Below, one piece after another: positions 24,248 to 37,226 of a DNA stretch of 64,000 bases; positions within the stretch are counted from its first letter, which is position 1; every line of letters starts with the position of its first letter. The notes beneath the pieces were generated by a model that was not told the DNA's origin, did no database searches, and saw only the letters and a program-made list of their open reading frames with translations. Origin of the DNA: Latrodectus hesperus. Taxonomy: Eukaryota; Arthropoda; Arachnida; Araneae; Theridiidae. Both the position numbers and the translations under genes were made by a program. The stretch is taken from contig CM075851.1 of assembly GCA_037975125.1 (NCBI GenBank), positions 125,135,134 to 125,199,133 of the forward strand, in the 5' to 3' direction.

Positions 24248-24642
24248 CTGTTGCTTATGACACTTGGACAAGCCAAGCTCGCTATGCCTTTGGCAGTGCG
24301 AACTTAAGTCAATAGAGAGTAACTTTCTGTTTGGATCAGAGCACCACGAAGATGAAAATAGAACTTTGCTTTTTAAGGTGCCTCGTAATTTTGAACCATG
24401 GTCAGGTGACGAGGCCACACCTGAGCTGGCACGTTCCTCCTCTCCACATCCACGCCACACCAGCGGAAGGACTTTGGACGTCACAGATTAACGTGGACAC
24501 GTCCCCAACCGACGGAGTTCCAGCAACCCAGTGAACGAGAGTACACCGTGGTCACCCTCCCAACCACTGCCCGCGGCAAATGATGCTTCACTTTGCTGAG
24601 CTTACGGGAAGCGGCGTGAAGCTACTGGGCCACTGGAGCGCT
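24248..24642 (-). repeat. SINE family C, full-length copy, reverse orientation
   Basis: The complement of the copy at 16967: the tail (24248 to about 24370) precedes the body and the GGCCACTGGAGCGCT head end. GACATTATTC at 24238-24247 and 24643-24652 is a 10-bp target duplication. Three overlapping small frames at 24242-24534 are by-products. Confidence 0.92.
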
Positions 24643-25656
24643 GACATTATTCTTAAATAAGTTAAGAATAGCGGAAAGATGTCCACCAATCACATTGGCT
24701 AAAGAAAACATTACGGTCTCGGGTCTCCATGGTAAAAAATAATAAAATGTCAGCAAAATCGGATGGCTGCTTTTTCGTTGCCTAAAAATGAACCAAAAGC
24801 AATTTCAAAAATAAGCGGATGTTTGTAATAAAACTTTATTATGATGCATTGAGAGTAGTTTTTAATATATAATATTTATAAACATCTATTTTGTGCTATT
24901 ACCTTTTTTAGTTTGTGTTGAAGTATGAAAAATTATTTTTTGTGATATTCGAAATCAATATAATTTATTATATTATGGCTTGGCATGTGAAAACTAAATA
25001 AGTATTAAGATAAGTATTTTATCCAATTTTTATTTCCACAAGCATGAAATTATATTTAAACATTTAATTATTTCTATATTGTCACAAAAGTTTCCGAATT
25101 CTACTTCATTAGAAGATTAAAAAGATAGGATATATACACAATAATTATCTCTTCTCTGAAATATTCTCCTTATAATTCTATTATTAAAGGAGTGTTAAAG
25201 AAATCTTGAATTTTTTGTTGAGAATTCATTTTTGTGAAACAATATCTTAATATTTTTTAAACTGAAAGTCTTATTTACTTTTATCACAATTTTTATTGCT
25301 ATAAAATAATATATTTTATTATGTAATCATTAGAGAGAAAATCTGCAAAGTATATGTATTTACATTTTCATAATATTATTTAAAAATAATAATTTTTTAA
25401 ATGAATGTCAATAAGTAGAATCATAATTGAGAAAATATATTTAGAAAATTTGATGTTCGTCTCTCTAATTATGATTTTTTTCTTAAATCGATGTTATTTA
25501 TAAGAATTTAAATTTAAAAAAAATATTTAGAAAATCTTGTTTGTTTAATGTTATAAAATTTCAATTATTTTTGTGTGTTTTTTAAAATTTATATTTTTAA
25601 AATTTTTTAATAAATTTTAATGTATTTATTGGTTTTGGTTGTGTTGTGTAGTGTTT

Positions 25657-25690
25657 AAAAAATTGAGGCTTAGCACTACCTCAATTTTTT
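25657..25690. repeat. Short perfect inverted repeat
   Basis: AAAAAATTGAGG (25657-25668) and CCTCAATTTTTT (25679-25690) are exact complements around a 10-nt loop. Confidence 0.85.
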
Positions 25691-26159
25691 ATATTGACTT
25701 TAATTTCAGAAAGGGTCAATTAACACCTATAGCAGTTGCTAATCGAATTCCGACAGCTAAATCAACCTTAGCTTGAAGGGCTAAGAACCGCCAAATATGT
25801 CGCTACTTTGGTTAAAAACTTTTGCTCACTTTTACAGTAAAACTTATAAAAAAACAATAGAAATTCTAATTGCTTTATTTTTGAAATGCCATTAATTTCC
25901 TTAAACTTAATAAAATAAAAAGCCATATCACTGAAAGAAATGAAAGAAAAATGAGCTTGCGTACCATTGGATATAAACAGCAATGAAATTTTGAAGAGAT
26001 CAAAACTTAAAATTGGGTAGAATAATACATCACTAGAGTCCCAAGTTAAGTCCAAGTTTAAAAATAGAAAATTCAGTCAAATATAAAAAACGATAATTTA
26101 TGTTTTAAACTTGTTTAATGGAGCTTTTGTCACCAAGTTATTGTTGAATTCAATACCTC

Positions 26160-26222
26160 TGATATCAGAAAGATAAAATCAAATTATCAGAAAGATAATT
26201 GATTTTTATCTTTCTGATATCA
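26160..26222. repeat. Inverted repeat (hairpin), 23-24 nt arms
   Basis: TGATATCAGAAAGATAAAA at the left and its complement at the right (26199-26222), one unpaired base; the loop carries a third ATCAGAAAGATA copy. Confidence 0.85.
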
Positions 26223-26639
26223 AGTATTCAAATGTGAGAGCTTGAGAGTTTCCCGGGGTTTTATCTTGTGATTCGTGAATATCGCTCGCAATCTATGGAA
26301 ATACCGCCACCGGTTTGGATATTAAAAATGAAACTTTTTAAGAAGTTTCAGTTAGCCATTGCTTTGCGGGCATTAGCTTATAAAATTATAATTAAAACAC
26401 AAATTTGAAACTGTTTTGTGCAAATTGTGTTTCAAATTGACTGCTTATTAAATTTTTGCATAGTTACAAATAGAAGTGGTAATTGAATAATTAGTAGTAT
26501 GGACACCATTTCAACAATTTTTGGATACCATTCCCCTCTCGGGTGTAGAAATTTATGGCTGTTCAAATTATTGTATGGTCATGGAATATTATCTCGTGCG
26601 AAAACTAGATTGTAAAATTTCAAATCTAGGAGCTTCCAA

Positions 26640-26860
26640 TGTATCGTGGTGGTAATGGAGTGCTGTTCAGAGTTGAAATGTCTTGGATTCGATCCCAACA
26701 ATAGTTGGACAACAGCAGAAGAATGTTGCACTGCTTCATGCACGTATATCGGTGTGGGTGCTTAGGAGTTTTTCTGGTTTTCTCCTTTGCAACACGTGAA
26801 TACACTATCTATTCTTCCGGAAGGGGTCAATGTGCTATGAACCTTAAAAAATTTTACAAC
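26640..26860 (+). repeat. SINE family F, old tRNA-derived copy
   Basis: Head remains as GGTGGTAATGGAGTGCTGTT and CTTGGATTCGATCCCAACAA; body GTTGGACAACAGCAGAAGAA, TGTTGCACTGCTTCATGCAC, GGTGTGGGTGCTTAGGAGTT and TTCTCCTTTGCAACACGTGA. Other, weaker family-F pieces are at about 15160-15240, 17690-17990, 36050-36130, 36340-36545 (minus), 37440-37575, 49675-49920 (minus), 53450-53560 and 62440-62600. Confidence 0.65.
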
Positions 26861-26869
26861 AATTTTTGG

Positions 26870-28947
26870 CTGATCCATTCATTACACGTTATCGAAAATA
26901 ACACTTCAAATCAAACAGCATATTTCTAATTGAGAACTATGTGAAATATGACTAAATGCTCTTAAAAACTTATTCTGAAACCAATGTGACTTTGTTTATG
27001 TTAGTATGTTGCTTTATGTTCACTTTGTTTATCAAACTTTATTTTGCTTACATCTAAGGTTAAAATGGGTTCTGGAGCGCTATATATTATTGGAAAACAT
27101 CTGCTCCAAATTCTTATCATTTTAATTAAATAAGATTATTAGGAAAATAACTTACGAAGCATGTTTATCATACCCTTATTTGGATTATTTTCTTTTAGTC
27201 TTGGAAAACACATTTCCTCTTTATTAATAACATAATAAAGCTTCCTTATTTGCTACTAGTTAGCATAATTGTTTACTTTAATAATAAATAATGAAATCTT
27301 GTTACTAATATAATGTCTACAGCTATTACACATATCGAAGAATTTTTCCCTTGTTAGGAAAATATTCAAATAAAAATTCTCGATGACTGATTGGTAGCTC
27401 GCCAAATATGCCAATATTTTACTTTCTCATGGAGATAGGATTATTTCTCACGTAGCGAAAATTATCGAAAATATCTTAGCTAAAATAATCTGCAATTTAG
27501 ATTAAAGTGGCGAATGAAATATTGAACATTATCTCTTGATTATTTGTTTAAATTTAGATTTACTTTATATATTTGTTTTATAAGGGATTTATTATTTATA
27601 TTTTATTTTTTATCTCCAAATATATTTATAGTTTTATTATATGACTAATTGATTTATATTCATGAAAATAATGCTTATCACATTTTGTATGTATTATTCA
27701 TTACTCATTTAGGAAATATGAATCTTTTTCTTAAATATTAAGAAATACGTAATTTATTATTAAAGTATGTAATAAAATTATCATAAAAATATGAACAAAT
27801 CATATTACATTAATCTATACATACAAGTGCTTTTACAATTTAGATTGTTTATCATGTGTGTGTGTGTGAATATTTTTTAATTTTTATATTATTTTAAGAC
27901 AAATGATCAGTTTTTAGTTCAACTGTTAGTGGGTTCGATTTTCAATTCAATCATAGATGTTCGCGATGGTTCGGAATCCACTTTAAACTGTGGGTACCGT
28001 GAAACTTCAAGTCCAAAATGTGACCTTAGAGAATAATCATCCAACCAACCAATCTATTATAAAGAGAGTTTAAATACGTTTTCTGATTGGGAAGGAAAAA
28101 AAAATTCCATCCGTATAAAATAAAATATTGACTTCGGTCATGGACCTTATACCACCGCTTATGAAATTCCGTAACTTTTTGAACAACTCTGTTTCCTCAA
28201 CGCATTAACAAACAAAACACATCAATTTTAATGATAAGACACTTTTTTGTCACACTTTTTTAAAATATTTGTTGTCAATTAACTCTTGTTCCGCCAATTA
28301 AGATACAAATGCGTCCCGGATTAAATAATAAAATCATCCATCACTTTTTAAGCTTGTAACAAAAAAATCTCTTAATAATGGTCTTTAAATATAGCAGCGA
28401 GACTAATGAGAGAGACGTTAGAGATGAGAATTAATATCATTTTTGACGTTTTTTAAGGAACTGGTTTAATTATCCGATGGGTGATGAATTGAATACTGAT
28501 CAACTTCTAATGACATGATCGATTCACAACATAATAATCTTAAATTCTACTGCATTTTTTTGTTATGATTTATTGACAGCTAAATCTAATGATAGGTCTA
28601 TTAAGAGGCATTGAGTATTTTTGAGTACCTTCTTAAAATCTTAAAAGATGTTTATTTTTATTTTGTAAAACTACATCAAAGAAATAATTTAGCTGTTTAT
28701 ATATATTATTGTTGCATATTTTCGATGTTAAGCAATGCTCAATCAGGCGAATGAAATTTGTCACTCTAAGAAAATCAAACAATAAAATTGGGCTTGTGAA
28801 AAGATAAATTCTGGAAAACCTAAGATAATCTAGAAGCGTTTCTCAAGAGCTGGTCCACGAAATATCCAGCTACCTGTCCAAAATCCAAAGTGTCATTGAC
28901 CGACAACCAATATTAAAACACCACCTACATTACAATAACAATAGTTC
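26870..28947. other. AT-rich region with one old SINE
   Basis: Contains only the diverged family-A copy at 27905-28055 and a (TG)n run near 27857; otherwise no recognised feature. Confidence 0.55.
27905..28055 (+). repeat. SINE family A, old diverged copy
   Basis: Keeps GTTCAACTGTTAGTGGGTTCG, ATGGTTCGGAATCCACTTTA and CCAAAATGTGACCTTAGAG; the start of the head is lost. Confidence 0.7.
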
Positions 28948-28960
28948 ACTAGTTTAGAAA

Positions 28961-29237
28961 GCCGCCCAACTTGTCTAGTGGTCAGCGTGCCTGACTGTGG
29001 ATAGGGAGGTCCTGGGTTCGAATACCGGTTCGGGCATGGATGTACACTCTCTCTCAATCTATCCTGTCTTTGTCTTTTCCTTGTATTAATGGGTTATGAA
29101 TGGTTGCCTACCCTATAAACGGGTCCCTATGGCATGTGTGTATTGAGGAAGTCGGACTCCACACCTAAAATGTTTCAGTTGGAAATGTGGAGCAGTGCAC
29201 CCGATATTGCCAGCCTAGCTGGTACACGACAACAACA
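28961..29237 (+). repeat. SINE family B, full-length copy
   Basis: Same head, body and AAC tail as the copy at 19471. A perfect 13-bp target duplication ACTAGTTTAGAAA is at 28948-28960 and 29238-29250. Confidence 0.95.
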
Positions 29238-29250
29238 ACTAGTTTAGAAA

Positions 29251-30288
29251 ATAAAATGACCAATGCTAAATATAACTAACTGCCAACTATATACTTAATT
29301 GCCTTTCATAAAATACCATTCTATACACCAGTTAGTGCACCCCTGTCTGCCTTGAGTATCGCTGATTATTTGAATGTTGAATACTTATCGTAATAATTTA
29401 TTAAAATTATTTTAATTCTCTAATCACTCTTTAAAAATTATTTTTGTCTTCATGATTTATTCGTGAGAAAAATTTGTGCCGATTTGTCGAATTATTAAAC
29501 TTTTCGGTCCGCGAGAACGTACCGAAATATTTTACCGGTCCTTGGCCCACAACACTCGAGTGATAACCCGCCCCAAGGGAACATTGGGGAACAGGTGGGA
29601 GTGTCCAAAAAGCATTAACAGCTTTCTTAACTCTTGAGAACAGTTCCAAATGAGTCAGTGACTCAGGTATGTCTATTTACCTACTGACACCCTCTTTAGC
29701 CAAAATTAGAGAGGGGGTGGACAATTTCTGTTGTCAAAAAAGAAAGATTAGAACACCAAAAGCTACCAAATGTTATCTATGTAAATAGTATATTATAGTG
29801 TTTCCGAATTTTTATTCGGAATTGGATGGGAATAGCTGTACAGAAATCGAATAAAATATATATCAAGATTTTTGCCCTTTAGATAGTTTAAATTTTTTGT
29901 CATCTTAATTCTAGCTTAAACAGACTTTTAAGGCATTTCGAAATTTGGTTAGAAAATCTGTAAGTAATTTGAAACATAATTAAATAATTTGAACTCACCA
30001 TAAGTTTGTGCTCGTGTTGCGAAATGAAAGTAAACGTTGTTAAGTGTTCCGGATTCTGCACGCCTCAAGAACGGAGGCGATCCTTTCCATTCATCTTTCA
30101 GAAATTGGTGTGGCGTATCAAAATAAGAAGCGATTCTGTAAGCTAATTTTTAATTACATTTAAACAAACGCACCACATACAAATACACGAAATTACGCAC
30201 TTATATTTATAAATAATCACATAGACGAGAATAAAAATTTAGGTTGTCTCAGCACCAAGACGTTCACCCATCCTCTTTGAAATCTACT
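29251..30288. other. Unassigned, possible old hAT remnant
   Basis: 29500-29560 contains CGGTCCGCGAGAACGTACCG and TTTTACCGGTCCTTGG, words typical of sub-terminal parts of hAT elements, but no ends or target duplication could be defined. The remainder is AT-rich. Confidence 0.35.
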
Positions 30289-30301
30289 CCCCGACTCCCT
30301 G

Positions 30302-30473
30302 GCTGAGCTGGCAGCCGAATGGTTAGCGCTCTTGCCTTCGGTTCAACAGTTCGTGGGTTCGAATCCCACCTTGAACATGGATGTTTGTAATGGTTCGGAA
30401 TCCACTTTAAAACCATAGGTCCCGATCTAACTAGCCCTCGTGTGCGAAAAAGTGACTGTTGACCTAAACCAAA
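30302..30473 (+). repeat. SINE family A, young copy
   Basis: Full tRNA-like head with GGGTTCGAATCCC B box, standard body and CTAAACCAAA end. A perfect 13-bp target duplication CCCCGACTCCCTG is at 30289-30301 and 30474-30486, showing recent insertion. Confidence 0.95.
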
Positions 30474-31097
30474 CCCCGACTCCCTGATTTTCCCCCCTCC
30501 CACTAACTCGAAATCCCCATTTGACATTTTCTTCAGTAGAGAAGCAAGTGTTCTTCACATTTCCCCATAAATTCAAACCCCCCCAAAATTAACGGAATTT
30601 TACTTTACTTTTTAGATTAAAGTAATGAGTGTCTTATGATAATTTGAAAAATAAATATTTCGCGTTTATATTTAATTTGGTCACATTGTTTATTTTGGTC
30701 TGAAAAGTGAAAATTGTTATGATATGTAAGAATATATAAATTAATAAAATGATAATAAAATTAATAAAAATAATATTTGGAAATGAAAGAAATTAAAAAG
30801 TTTTCTTTTTTTCTCTTCCAAATATTAACTCCAGCTAATCGTTAACTAGTTTTATCGTAATATGGTTTTCTCTCCTAGTTTTATCGTAATACTAGTTTTA
30901 TCGTTTATCGTTTTCCGCAGTTCTAACTCGTTTTGAAACAATGTATTTTCAGATAAATAAATATATTTTAAGAACAAAAAATGATTTCCTCTTACTACTT
31001 ATAACAAAAGATTTTTATTAAATATTAATTTTTTATTAATTAAGAGACAGTAATAAAGATAATATTTCAAAAATTTTACAGGGTTAGTTTTATTAAC

Positions 31098-31375
31098 GTG
31101 TTGTTGTTGTGTGCCAGCTAGGCTGCCAATATGGGGTGCAGTGCTCCACTTTTCCAACTGACCATATTTTGGTGTGGAGTCCGACTTCCTCAGTACACAC
31201 ATGCCATAGGGACCCGTTTATAGGGTTGGCAACCATTCACTCCACATTCATACAAGGAAAGGACAAGGACAGGATAGATAGCACGAGAAAGTTCATCCAT
31301 GCTCGAACCGGGATTCGAACTCAGGACCTCCCTATCCACAGTAATGTACACTGACCACTAGACAAGTTGGGCGGC
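31098..31375 (-). repeat. SINE family B, full-length copy, reverse orientation
   Basis: On the + strand it begins with the complemented tail (GTGTTGTTGTTGTGTGCCAG) and ends with the complemented head (GACCACTAGACAAGTTGGGC). A 12-bp target duplication AGTTTTATTAAC is at 31086-31097 and 31376-31387. Frames 30999-31202 and 31109-31354 are by-products. Confidence 0.95.
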
Positions 31376-31568
31376 AGTTTTATTAACTTCAATTACGTTT
31401 AAGATAATGTGTTTTTCCATTTTAAATATTTCCATTTATTACAAATCTTTAATATTCTCTCTTTAAGCGCAAGATACTGTGCATGATAACGTACTTGGAT
31501 GTATCGGTAAAAAAATCTTCTAAAAAATAATCCATTCAGTTAATAATATTATCCAACACTTCATATTC

Positions 31569-31591
31569 ATATATATATATATATATATATA
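31569..31591. repeat. Short (AT)n microsatellite
   Basis: About 22 bp of AT repeats in AT-rich intergenic sequence; another short one is at 47603-47618. Confidence 0.9.
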
Positions 31592-32531
31592 ATATAATCA
31601 TAAGCAATATAGGATTAAAAATTTTGTAATATTAGATAATTGTTAATAAGATTGAATGTGTAATAAAATGTTTGATACCATTACCCACTTTGATTTTTTT
31701 GGCGCAGCATGTCCATTTTTGGATCATAAAACCCAACCAACAAACCACTTTGATTTTTCTAGCTTTTATATTATTATTCATTAAAAAGAAACGCTATTCT
31801 TTCAAATTACTTTTTAAAGGCATGAAAAAAATGATAGTCGAAACATAATAGTAAATGATATTTAAAATATTCTCCACGGTTGTTTTAGCAAATAAATTGC
31901 CTTATATTACTCCCGACATAAAAGACTATTGTGATATATTGTGGAATTGAAGTATTACCATTGCCCACATAAATTATGGAATTCACGTATGCAAATTGAA
32001 GAAAAATGTGTGGTGTAATTAATGTAAATTTTTAATTATAAAACTAAACTAGAATGCGGAAACTTATTTTTCAGCTTAAGTAGGCCTCCTATTAGCTTTT
32101 ATTCTGGTTACGCCCAACACATGAGCATTTAAATTCTTATTAAGCAGAAATTTAGTTTTAAAGCTGCATTTCTTGCAAAAAAGACGGTGCATTTACGTAA
32201 ACGTAATTACGGAAAGCATCACCATCAATCTAAATTAGAATACAAATTGGAAGAGAGAGAGAGATTAAAAGGATATTTATAATAATCCTAGAGAGAGAGG
32301 AAATGGAAATGTTGTTTGCTTCATTTCTTAAAATAATTTTTTACTTTAATTTATTTTGGACGGAAATAAACAGTTGAGAATTAATTAACATACTGGTATT
32401 CGTTTTGTTAAAAATTGTTTTAAGAAAATGTAAAATAAAAAAATATTTTTATATTTTTTTATGGTGTGGGTGGAACATCAAATATTTGTGATACAGTATT
32501 TTACTATATTGTTTAACTTCCGGCTTTTCAG

Positions 32532-32741
32532 ATGCCGTTGAAGGAACAACATTCAATTATACTAAGGCTGTCCGATATTTCACATGAACTATTGTCCTAC
32601 ATATTTCTTCCAAATGCCACCTGTGTGACATTTAAGGGGCACAATGAATCCTATCCGCCCATTGTGAAGTTCAATCAAAAGATTCACGCAATTTTACAGG
32701 ATATACATTCATACATACATCTATACATATATAATATATGA
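32532..32741 (+). CDS. Unrecognised 69-codon open frame behind an acceptor-like site
   Basis: The frame begins directly after CGGCTTTTCAG, which resembles a splice acceptor, and its first 55 codons are of mixed composition in an otherwise AT-rich region. Nothing in the product (MPLKEQHSIILRLSDIS …) is recognisable, and no TINAG-family Cys pattern is present. It may be chance. Confidence 0.15.
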   Translation: MPLKEQHSIILRLSDISHELLSYIFLPNATCVTFKGHNESYPPIVKFNQKIHAILQDIHSYIHLYIYNI

Positions 32742-33376
32742 AATAATAATAACATTTCTAAATAAAATATTATTATTGAAATATAAATATTCACCGTTTT
32801 GTTATATTTTTTGGCATAAAATTATTTTCCAAGGCAAATGCTTCCCTTTGATTTATATTTTTAATATAATATTAATTCAATATAACATAATATTATAAAC
32901 TTTTCTCAGTTTAGTTTGTTCAGCTCTCAAATGGGTGAAAAGCTTTAAGAATTGACATTTAAAAGTAATGTTTTAAATTAATAATTTAAAAATCTTAATG
33001 CGCTTTCAAAATACATTTAGGAATGTGAAAGGGAGAATGCATTGTTTTCAAGCTTGAAATTCAGCTGGTTTGATAACTAGTCCCGTCAAAGACCATCCTA
33101 TTAAAAGATCCTGTATGCATTAAAATCAGTTTTTTTCCCCCATCCCTTTAATAGATCAAAAAAATTGAGTACTAAATGTATTTGGGAAACAGGTGGTTTC
33201 GCGTTAGTACTCCTGGATTTTCGGGTGGGGTACTTGTAAGTCTTGTCGAGTCACTAAGTTTAGTTTAGTACACATTAAAATTTCATTATGAAGTTAATCT
33301 CTTACTGTGTAAGATGAAATAATCTGGTGAAGAATCCACCTAGAACAATCGCAATAAAGCAAGTCTTTGGTGGAGG

Positions 33377-33690
33377 ATTGAGTTTTGTTGTTGCACCAGC
33401 ATGCTTCCCTATACTTAGCCTAAGTTGGTCTCTGTCAGTTAGATAGAAGCAACTGGGTGGAGTATTCGTGATTTTGAAGCAGGGACCAAACAGAAGACCC
33501 CCATTAACCATAACCTACCACCTCCAGAAGTATTATTTCACTTGGAAGACATAGCGACACGCCCAGTTTTAACGTGCTTCAATCACTTTTAGTGATCATG
33601 ACGGATCTTCAGTTAACCGGGATTCGAGCTCACTACCTTTCGATAGTGAACCCAACCAAGGCCACCGTGGGCCTGCCGATCAAGAGTATG
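33377..33690 (-). repeat. SINE family E, reverse orientation
   Basis: Complemented tail TTGTTGTTGCACCAGCATGC, body GATAGAAGCAACTGGGTGGA, TTTGAAGCAGGGACCAAACA, CCACCTCCAGAAGTATTATT, and head complement GGGATTCGAGCTCACTACC … CCAACCAAGGCCACCGTGGG. Frames 33302-33511 and 33574-33843 are by-products. Confidence 0.87.
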
Positions 33691-33849
33691 TTCTCATTAT
33701 TTGGGATAACGTGTCTACCTGATTCAATTGAAGACAACTCGTGTTCTTTGATGGTAACTGGGGCTTATCCCTGCTGGTGTATTATTGAAAAGAGGAAGAA
33801 ACTCAGGAGTCAACCTCATCACTGGACCGTGGTTCAAAATTAAGAGGAA

Positions 33850-35051
33850 ATTGTCTGTATTTAGCAGCTTTTTAGTTGGGGAAAATGCGAAGTTTGGAAA
33901 AGTATTACGAGGATTTTTTTTAAAGAAAATAAAAGACATTTTTTTCACGTTTATCAAATTAAGCTTCATATCTTAATCAGCAGGATACTTCATTCATAAA
34001 AATATATTATTTGGCTGTAGGAAAAAAGTAAAGATGACGGATGAAAGAGTTTGAATATTACCTATAATATGCATCATATTTATAAAATGCAGGTGTTTTT
34101 TTCACGGATTTTAGCTGATACTAATTATGTTAAGTGGTAGGGAGGTAAAATGATTTTTTTAAAAGTAATAAAGACTAATTTTATCTTTTGAAGATGTTTT
34201 AAACATTAAATTTGCCCCTGACATAAATACGTTCTAAATCAGGTTTAATCAATTTTAATTTGTTTCTCCTTCACGAATGCCTATCAATTCCATCATTTAT
34301 TTTCGTAAAAAAAATTTACATAATTTTCATTTCATTAATCATATATAAACTAATCTTGCTCTTTTTTTAAATAATATTTGTGAAAGTTGAAACATTATAA
34401 TTATATTTAAAAATATTCACACGTTGTAATAAAAACTCGGTAAAATCTCCTCCAGGTGCGATTATCTTCGGAAATATCTAATCTTGCTTTAAAGACTGCC
34501 AACAACCTCGAGAATTGAGGTTTATTTTGATAAAGCAAGCAAAGTAATCGTATTTGACGAGTTAAAAAAAAAAAAGATATCGGCTTTCAGATTTATTTAG
34601 ACAATCAAAATATTAGGTGAATTGTTGGAGAACAGATAAAGAGCTTGAATGACAATAAAAAATTTTTTATCACAAACATGGTAAAAAAAAGTGTTAGTGT
34701 TTATGTTATTCTTGGAACATTTTTTTATGAATTTATTGCTTCATATTATACTAGAATTTAATTCGTTGTCAAAATTTCTTTGTCTCGTTCCACATATAGG
34801 TGTATAAAAATATGTGTTTCTTGTCAATGAGATTTATCAGTTTTTTTTCTTTTATTTACTTTTATCTTTTTAAAATTTTAAAATATTTTTATCCGTTTGA
34901 AAATACGTTTTATCTCAATTAGTGCGATAATGATGAATATGCAAGAGAGAAAATCTAACTTACATAATTTTTTTGTGTAAATCAAGTCACGTGATTGCAA
35001 ATTATAACATTCGAATGATGCGTTTGAAAGTAAGTAATCCAGGTCCGTATT
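33850..35051. other. AT-rich region without recognised feature
   Basis: Only short chance frames. Confidence 0.6.
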
Positions 35052-35231
35052 GCCCAGCTGTCAGCCGAATGGTTAGCGTTATTGCCTTCGGTTCAAAAGT
35101 TCGTGGGTTCGAATCCCACCTTTGGCATGGATGTTTTCAGTGGTTCGGAATCAACTTTAAGTCATAGGTCTCGGTCTAATTAGCCTTCGTGTGCAAAAAA
35201 ATGAACCGTTGAGAGCTAAGCAAACCAAACC
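35052..35231 (+). repeat. SINE family A copy
   Basis: Head from CCCAGCTGTCAGCCGAATGG, B box GGGTTCGAATCCC, body TGGTTCGGAATCAACTTTAA, tail AAACCAAACC. Flanks CAGGTCCGTAT and CTGGTCTGTAT may be a degraded target duplication. Confidence 0.9.
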
Positions 35232-36339
35232 TGGTCTGTATATATGGAACTGTATTTACAAGGAAATGCACCTATTATTTCATCAATAAAACCTACGGCA
35301 ACCAAATTTAAAACCAATTTTTAAGAGTATTATACAGGCAAATATTTTACACATAGAAAAGTTTCGTTTTTTTTTTCTTTCGTTCCAGTTGAGATCATGA
35401 GTACGTCACTTTATTACGATTCTCAGTGGTTTAAAATACCTATAATGTCAGACAACGTCGTATTGAGACGGCATTGTAAGTCCGACTTGTAGACGAATTT
35501 GTTGCCTGCCTTCAAATTCCATTTTTGAACCGGCAGCAAACAAGGCGAAGTTCACCATCGAATGTCTGAGAATAGAGTCGAAGTTCATTTTGTTTATAAG
35601 AAGATTTTTTTATATAGGACCAAAGCATTTATAAGAAGCCGTTTTCCACAGATTTAAGCCATTAACACCTAGACAATAGAACAGAAACAAAAGCAGAATG
35701 AAAAAGACAAGAAAAAATATCTCCTTTATGGTTAAATCGGCAAGGACGATTTAAATTTTTAAAAACTTCTATAATTAAAAGAATTTTAAATTAATAATTA
35801 AAATATTTGTAAGTAATCTCGTTGGAATCGTAAGACTATTTTGTATTTGCAACGTGTTGTCTACTGAAAAGACTGTTAGTGTTACGTTAATTGGTCAACT
35901 GTCGCGTGAAAGGAAAGCCAGAAAACTGTTAAGCAACCTATCTGAGGGACAGCTCAGATGGATTACCACGTAACCATAGCGAATTTTTCAACACCACTTG
36001 GTTTGATTATGCTTTCTGAGCAACGAATCGGAGGCTTTTGTGGTCAGGGTAATTTTTTATAGGTAGTATTATCTTGTGTTGCAAAGGAGGAAATCCTTCA
36101 AGCACCCACATCGATGTCTTTTCATTGTAGGTTCATGTTATATTTACCCAACCCTCACAAGACCCTACAAGCTTAATAGAAAACTATTTACGCAACTACA
36201 AACTTATTACTTTAATTAACCTAACTTTACAAAAATGACTCAACGAAACGAATTTGACGTGTTTTGACGTTGCTTTGTAAATAGTCTTGACGACCGAAGG
36301 CTGTTGGAAAGCATTTTAATGCTCATAAAATAAATGACA

Positions 36340-36545
36340 TTCAATCCGCCGGACTTTGCAAAGATCGTGGATCGTATTTACATGTCGTAAAGGAAGAAAT
36401 CTGCCCAAGCACATACCTCTGCCGATGTGCAACCAAAAAAAAGCATAAGTGCAATATCCATCTCTCTTTGCTCCTCAATGGCTGGGATCGAACCCGTATC
36501 CTTCTCCAAAGAGAGCCGTTCTACTAGACTATAGTATGACCTCTT
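36340..36545 (-). repeat. SINE family F, reverse copy
   Basis: Complement of the family-F plan: GGATCGTATTTACATGTCGT, AAGGAAGAAATCTGCCCAAG, CACATACCTCTGCCGATGTG, then GGCTGGGATCGAACCCGTAT and TACTAGACTATAGTATGACC as the head. The minus frame at 36378-36767 is a by-product of this and the AT repeat. Confidence 0.6.
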
Positions 36546-36640
36546 ATCAAGATATAGCACGTATTCAGCTAAATTATCGACTAGAAAACAAATTCCTAAC
36601 GTCTGACTCAGTGATTGTATCAATTTTTGCCTGTTGCTCA

Positions 36641-36645
<5 letters not shown>

Positions 36646-36732
<87 letters not shown>
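36646..36732. repeat. (AT)n microsatellite, about 87 bp
   Basis: A pure AT run. It produces the Tyr-Ile-rich part of the minus frame at 36378-36767. Confidence 0.98.
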
Positions 36733-36733
<1 letters not shown>

Positions 36734-36887
36734 TTTCTGCTACCTGTTTTGCTGTAATCCAGTTCATTTCTAATGAAATGCATGAAATTACGAATTACGC
36801 AACTTAAGGTATTCTACTTTATGATGCATATTTCGAATGAAAAATATGCAATAATTGGAAAATATTCATCTTATCATCTATCTACTT

Positions 36888-37060
36888 TCAAGCAATGCCA
36901 AGCTAGTTAGTGTTTTGGTATTCAGATCAAAAGTTCGTAGATTTGAATCACATCTTAGGCTTGGATGTTTGTAATGGTTAAGGCACTACTTTAAACAGTA
37001 GGTCTCGGTCTAATTATACCTCACGTGTAAAAAAATATTACCAATTGCAAAAACAAAAAT
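36888..37060 (+). repeat. SINE family A, old diverged copy
   Basis: Keeps CCAAGCTAGTTAGTG, AAAAGTTCGTAGATTTGAATC, GGCTTGGATGTTTGTAATGG and GGTCTCGGTCTAATTATACC. It lies about 170 bp upstream of a young family-A copy. Confidence 0.7.
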
Positions 37061-37226
37061 CCCTAAATCAACAGAAAGTAATATCTTTATGTATCCATGA
37101 ATTGAAAGCTTTATTAGATATTAGCTTCTTTTATTGGTGTTTTAAATCTGGAATTGATATATTAAGTTAGTTAAATGTATAATATATTAAAACATTTATT
37201 ACAGTTCTTCATCGCCTGCTCACTCT

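Larger units (their letters stand above)
24653..26639. other. AT-rich region with two hairpins only
   Basis: Apart from the inverted repeats at 25657 and 26160, I see no feature. The 95-codon minus frame at 25768-26055 is low-complexity and unsupported. Confidence 0.55.
31388..33376. other. AT-rich region, one unrecognised frame
   Basis: Holds the short AT microsatellite at 31569, a GA-rich patch near 32254-32300 and the frame at 32532; otherwise nothing recognisable. Confidence 0.55.

Noticed and set aside
24242..24534. Three overlapping frames of 67-80 codons on both strands
   Set aside because: All are by-products of a family-C SINE; the same applies to frames at 17074-17298, 21225-21608, 30264-30527, 31109-31354, 33302-33843 and 46754-46942.
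35445..35475. Candidate first exon (ATG, MSDNVVLRRH, then GTAAGT donor) for the 41076 exon
   Set aside because: It ends in the phase the 41076 exon needs, but the join would create T|AA, a stop codon, and the peptide has no signal-peptide character.
36378..36767. 129-codon minus-strand frame, the longest on that strand outside the LINE pieces
   Set aside because: Made of an (AT)n microsatellite and a family-F SINE; no protein family content.
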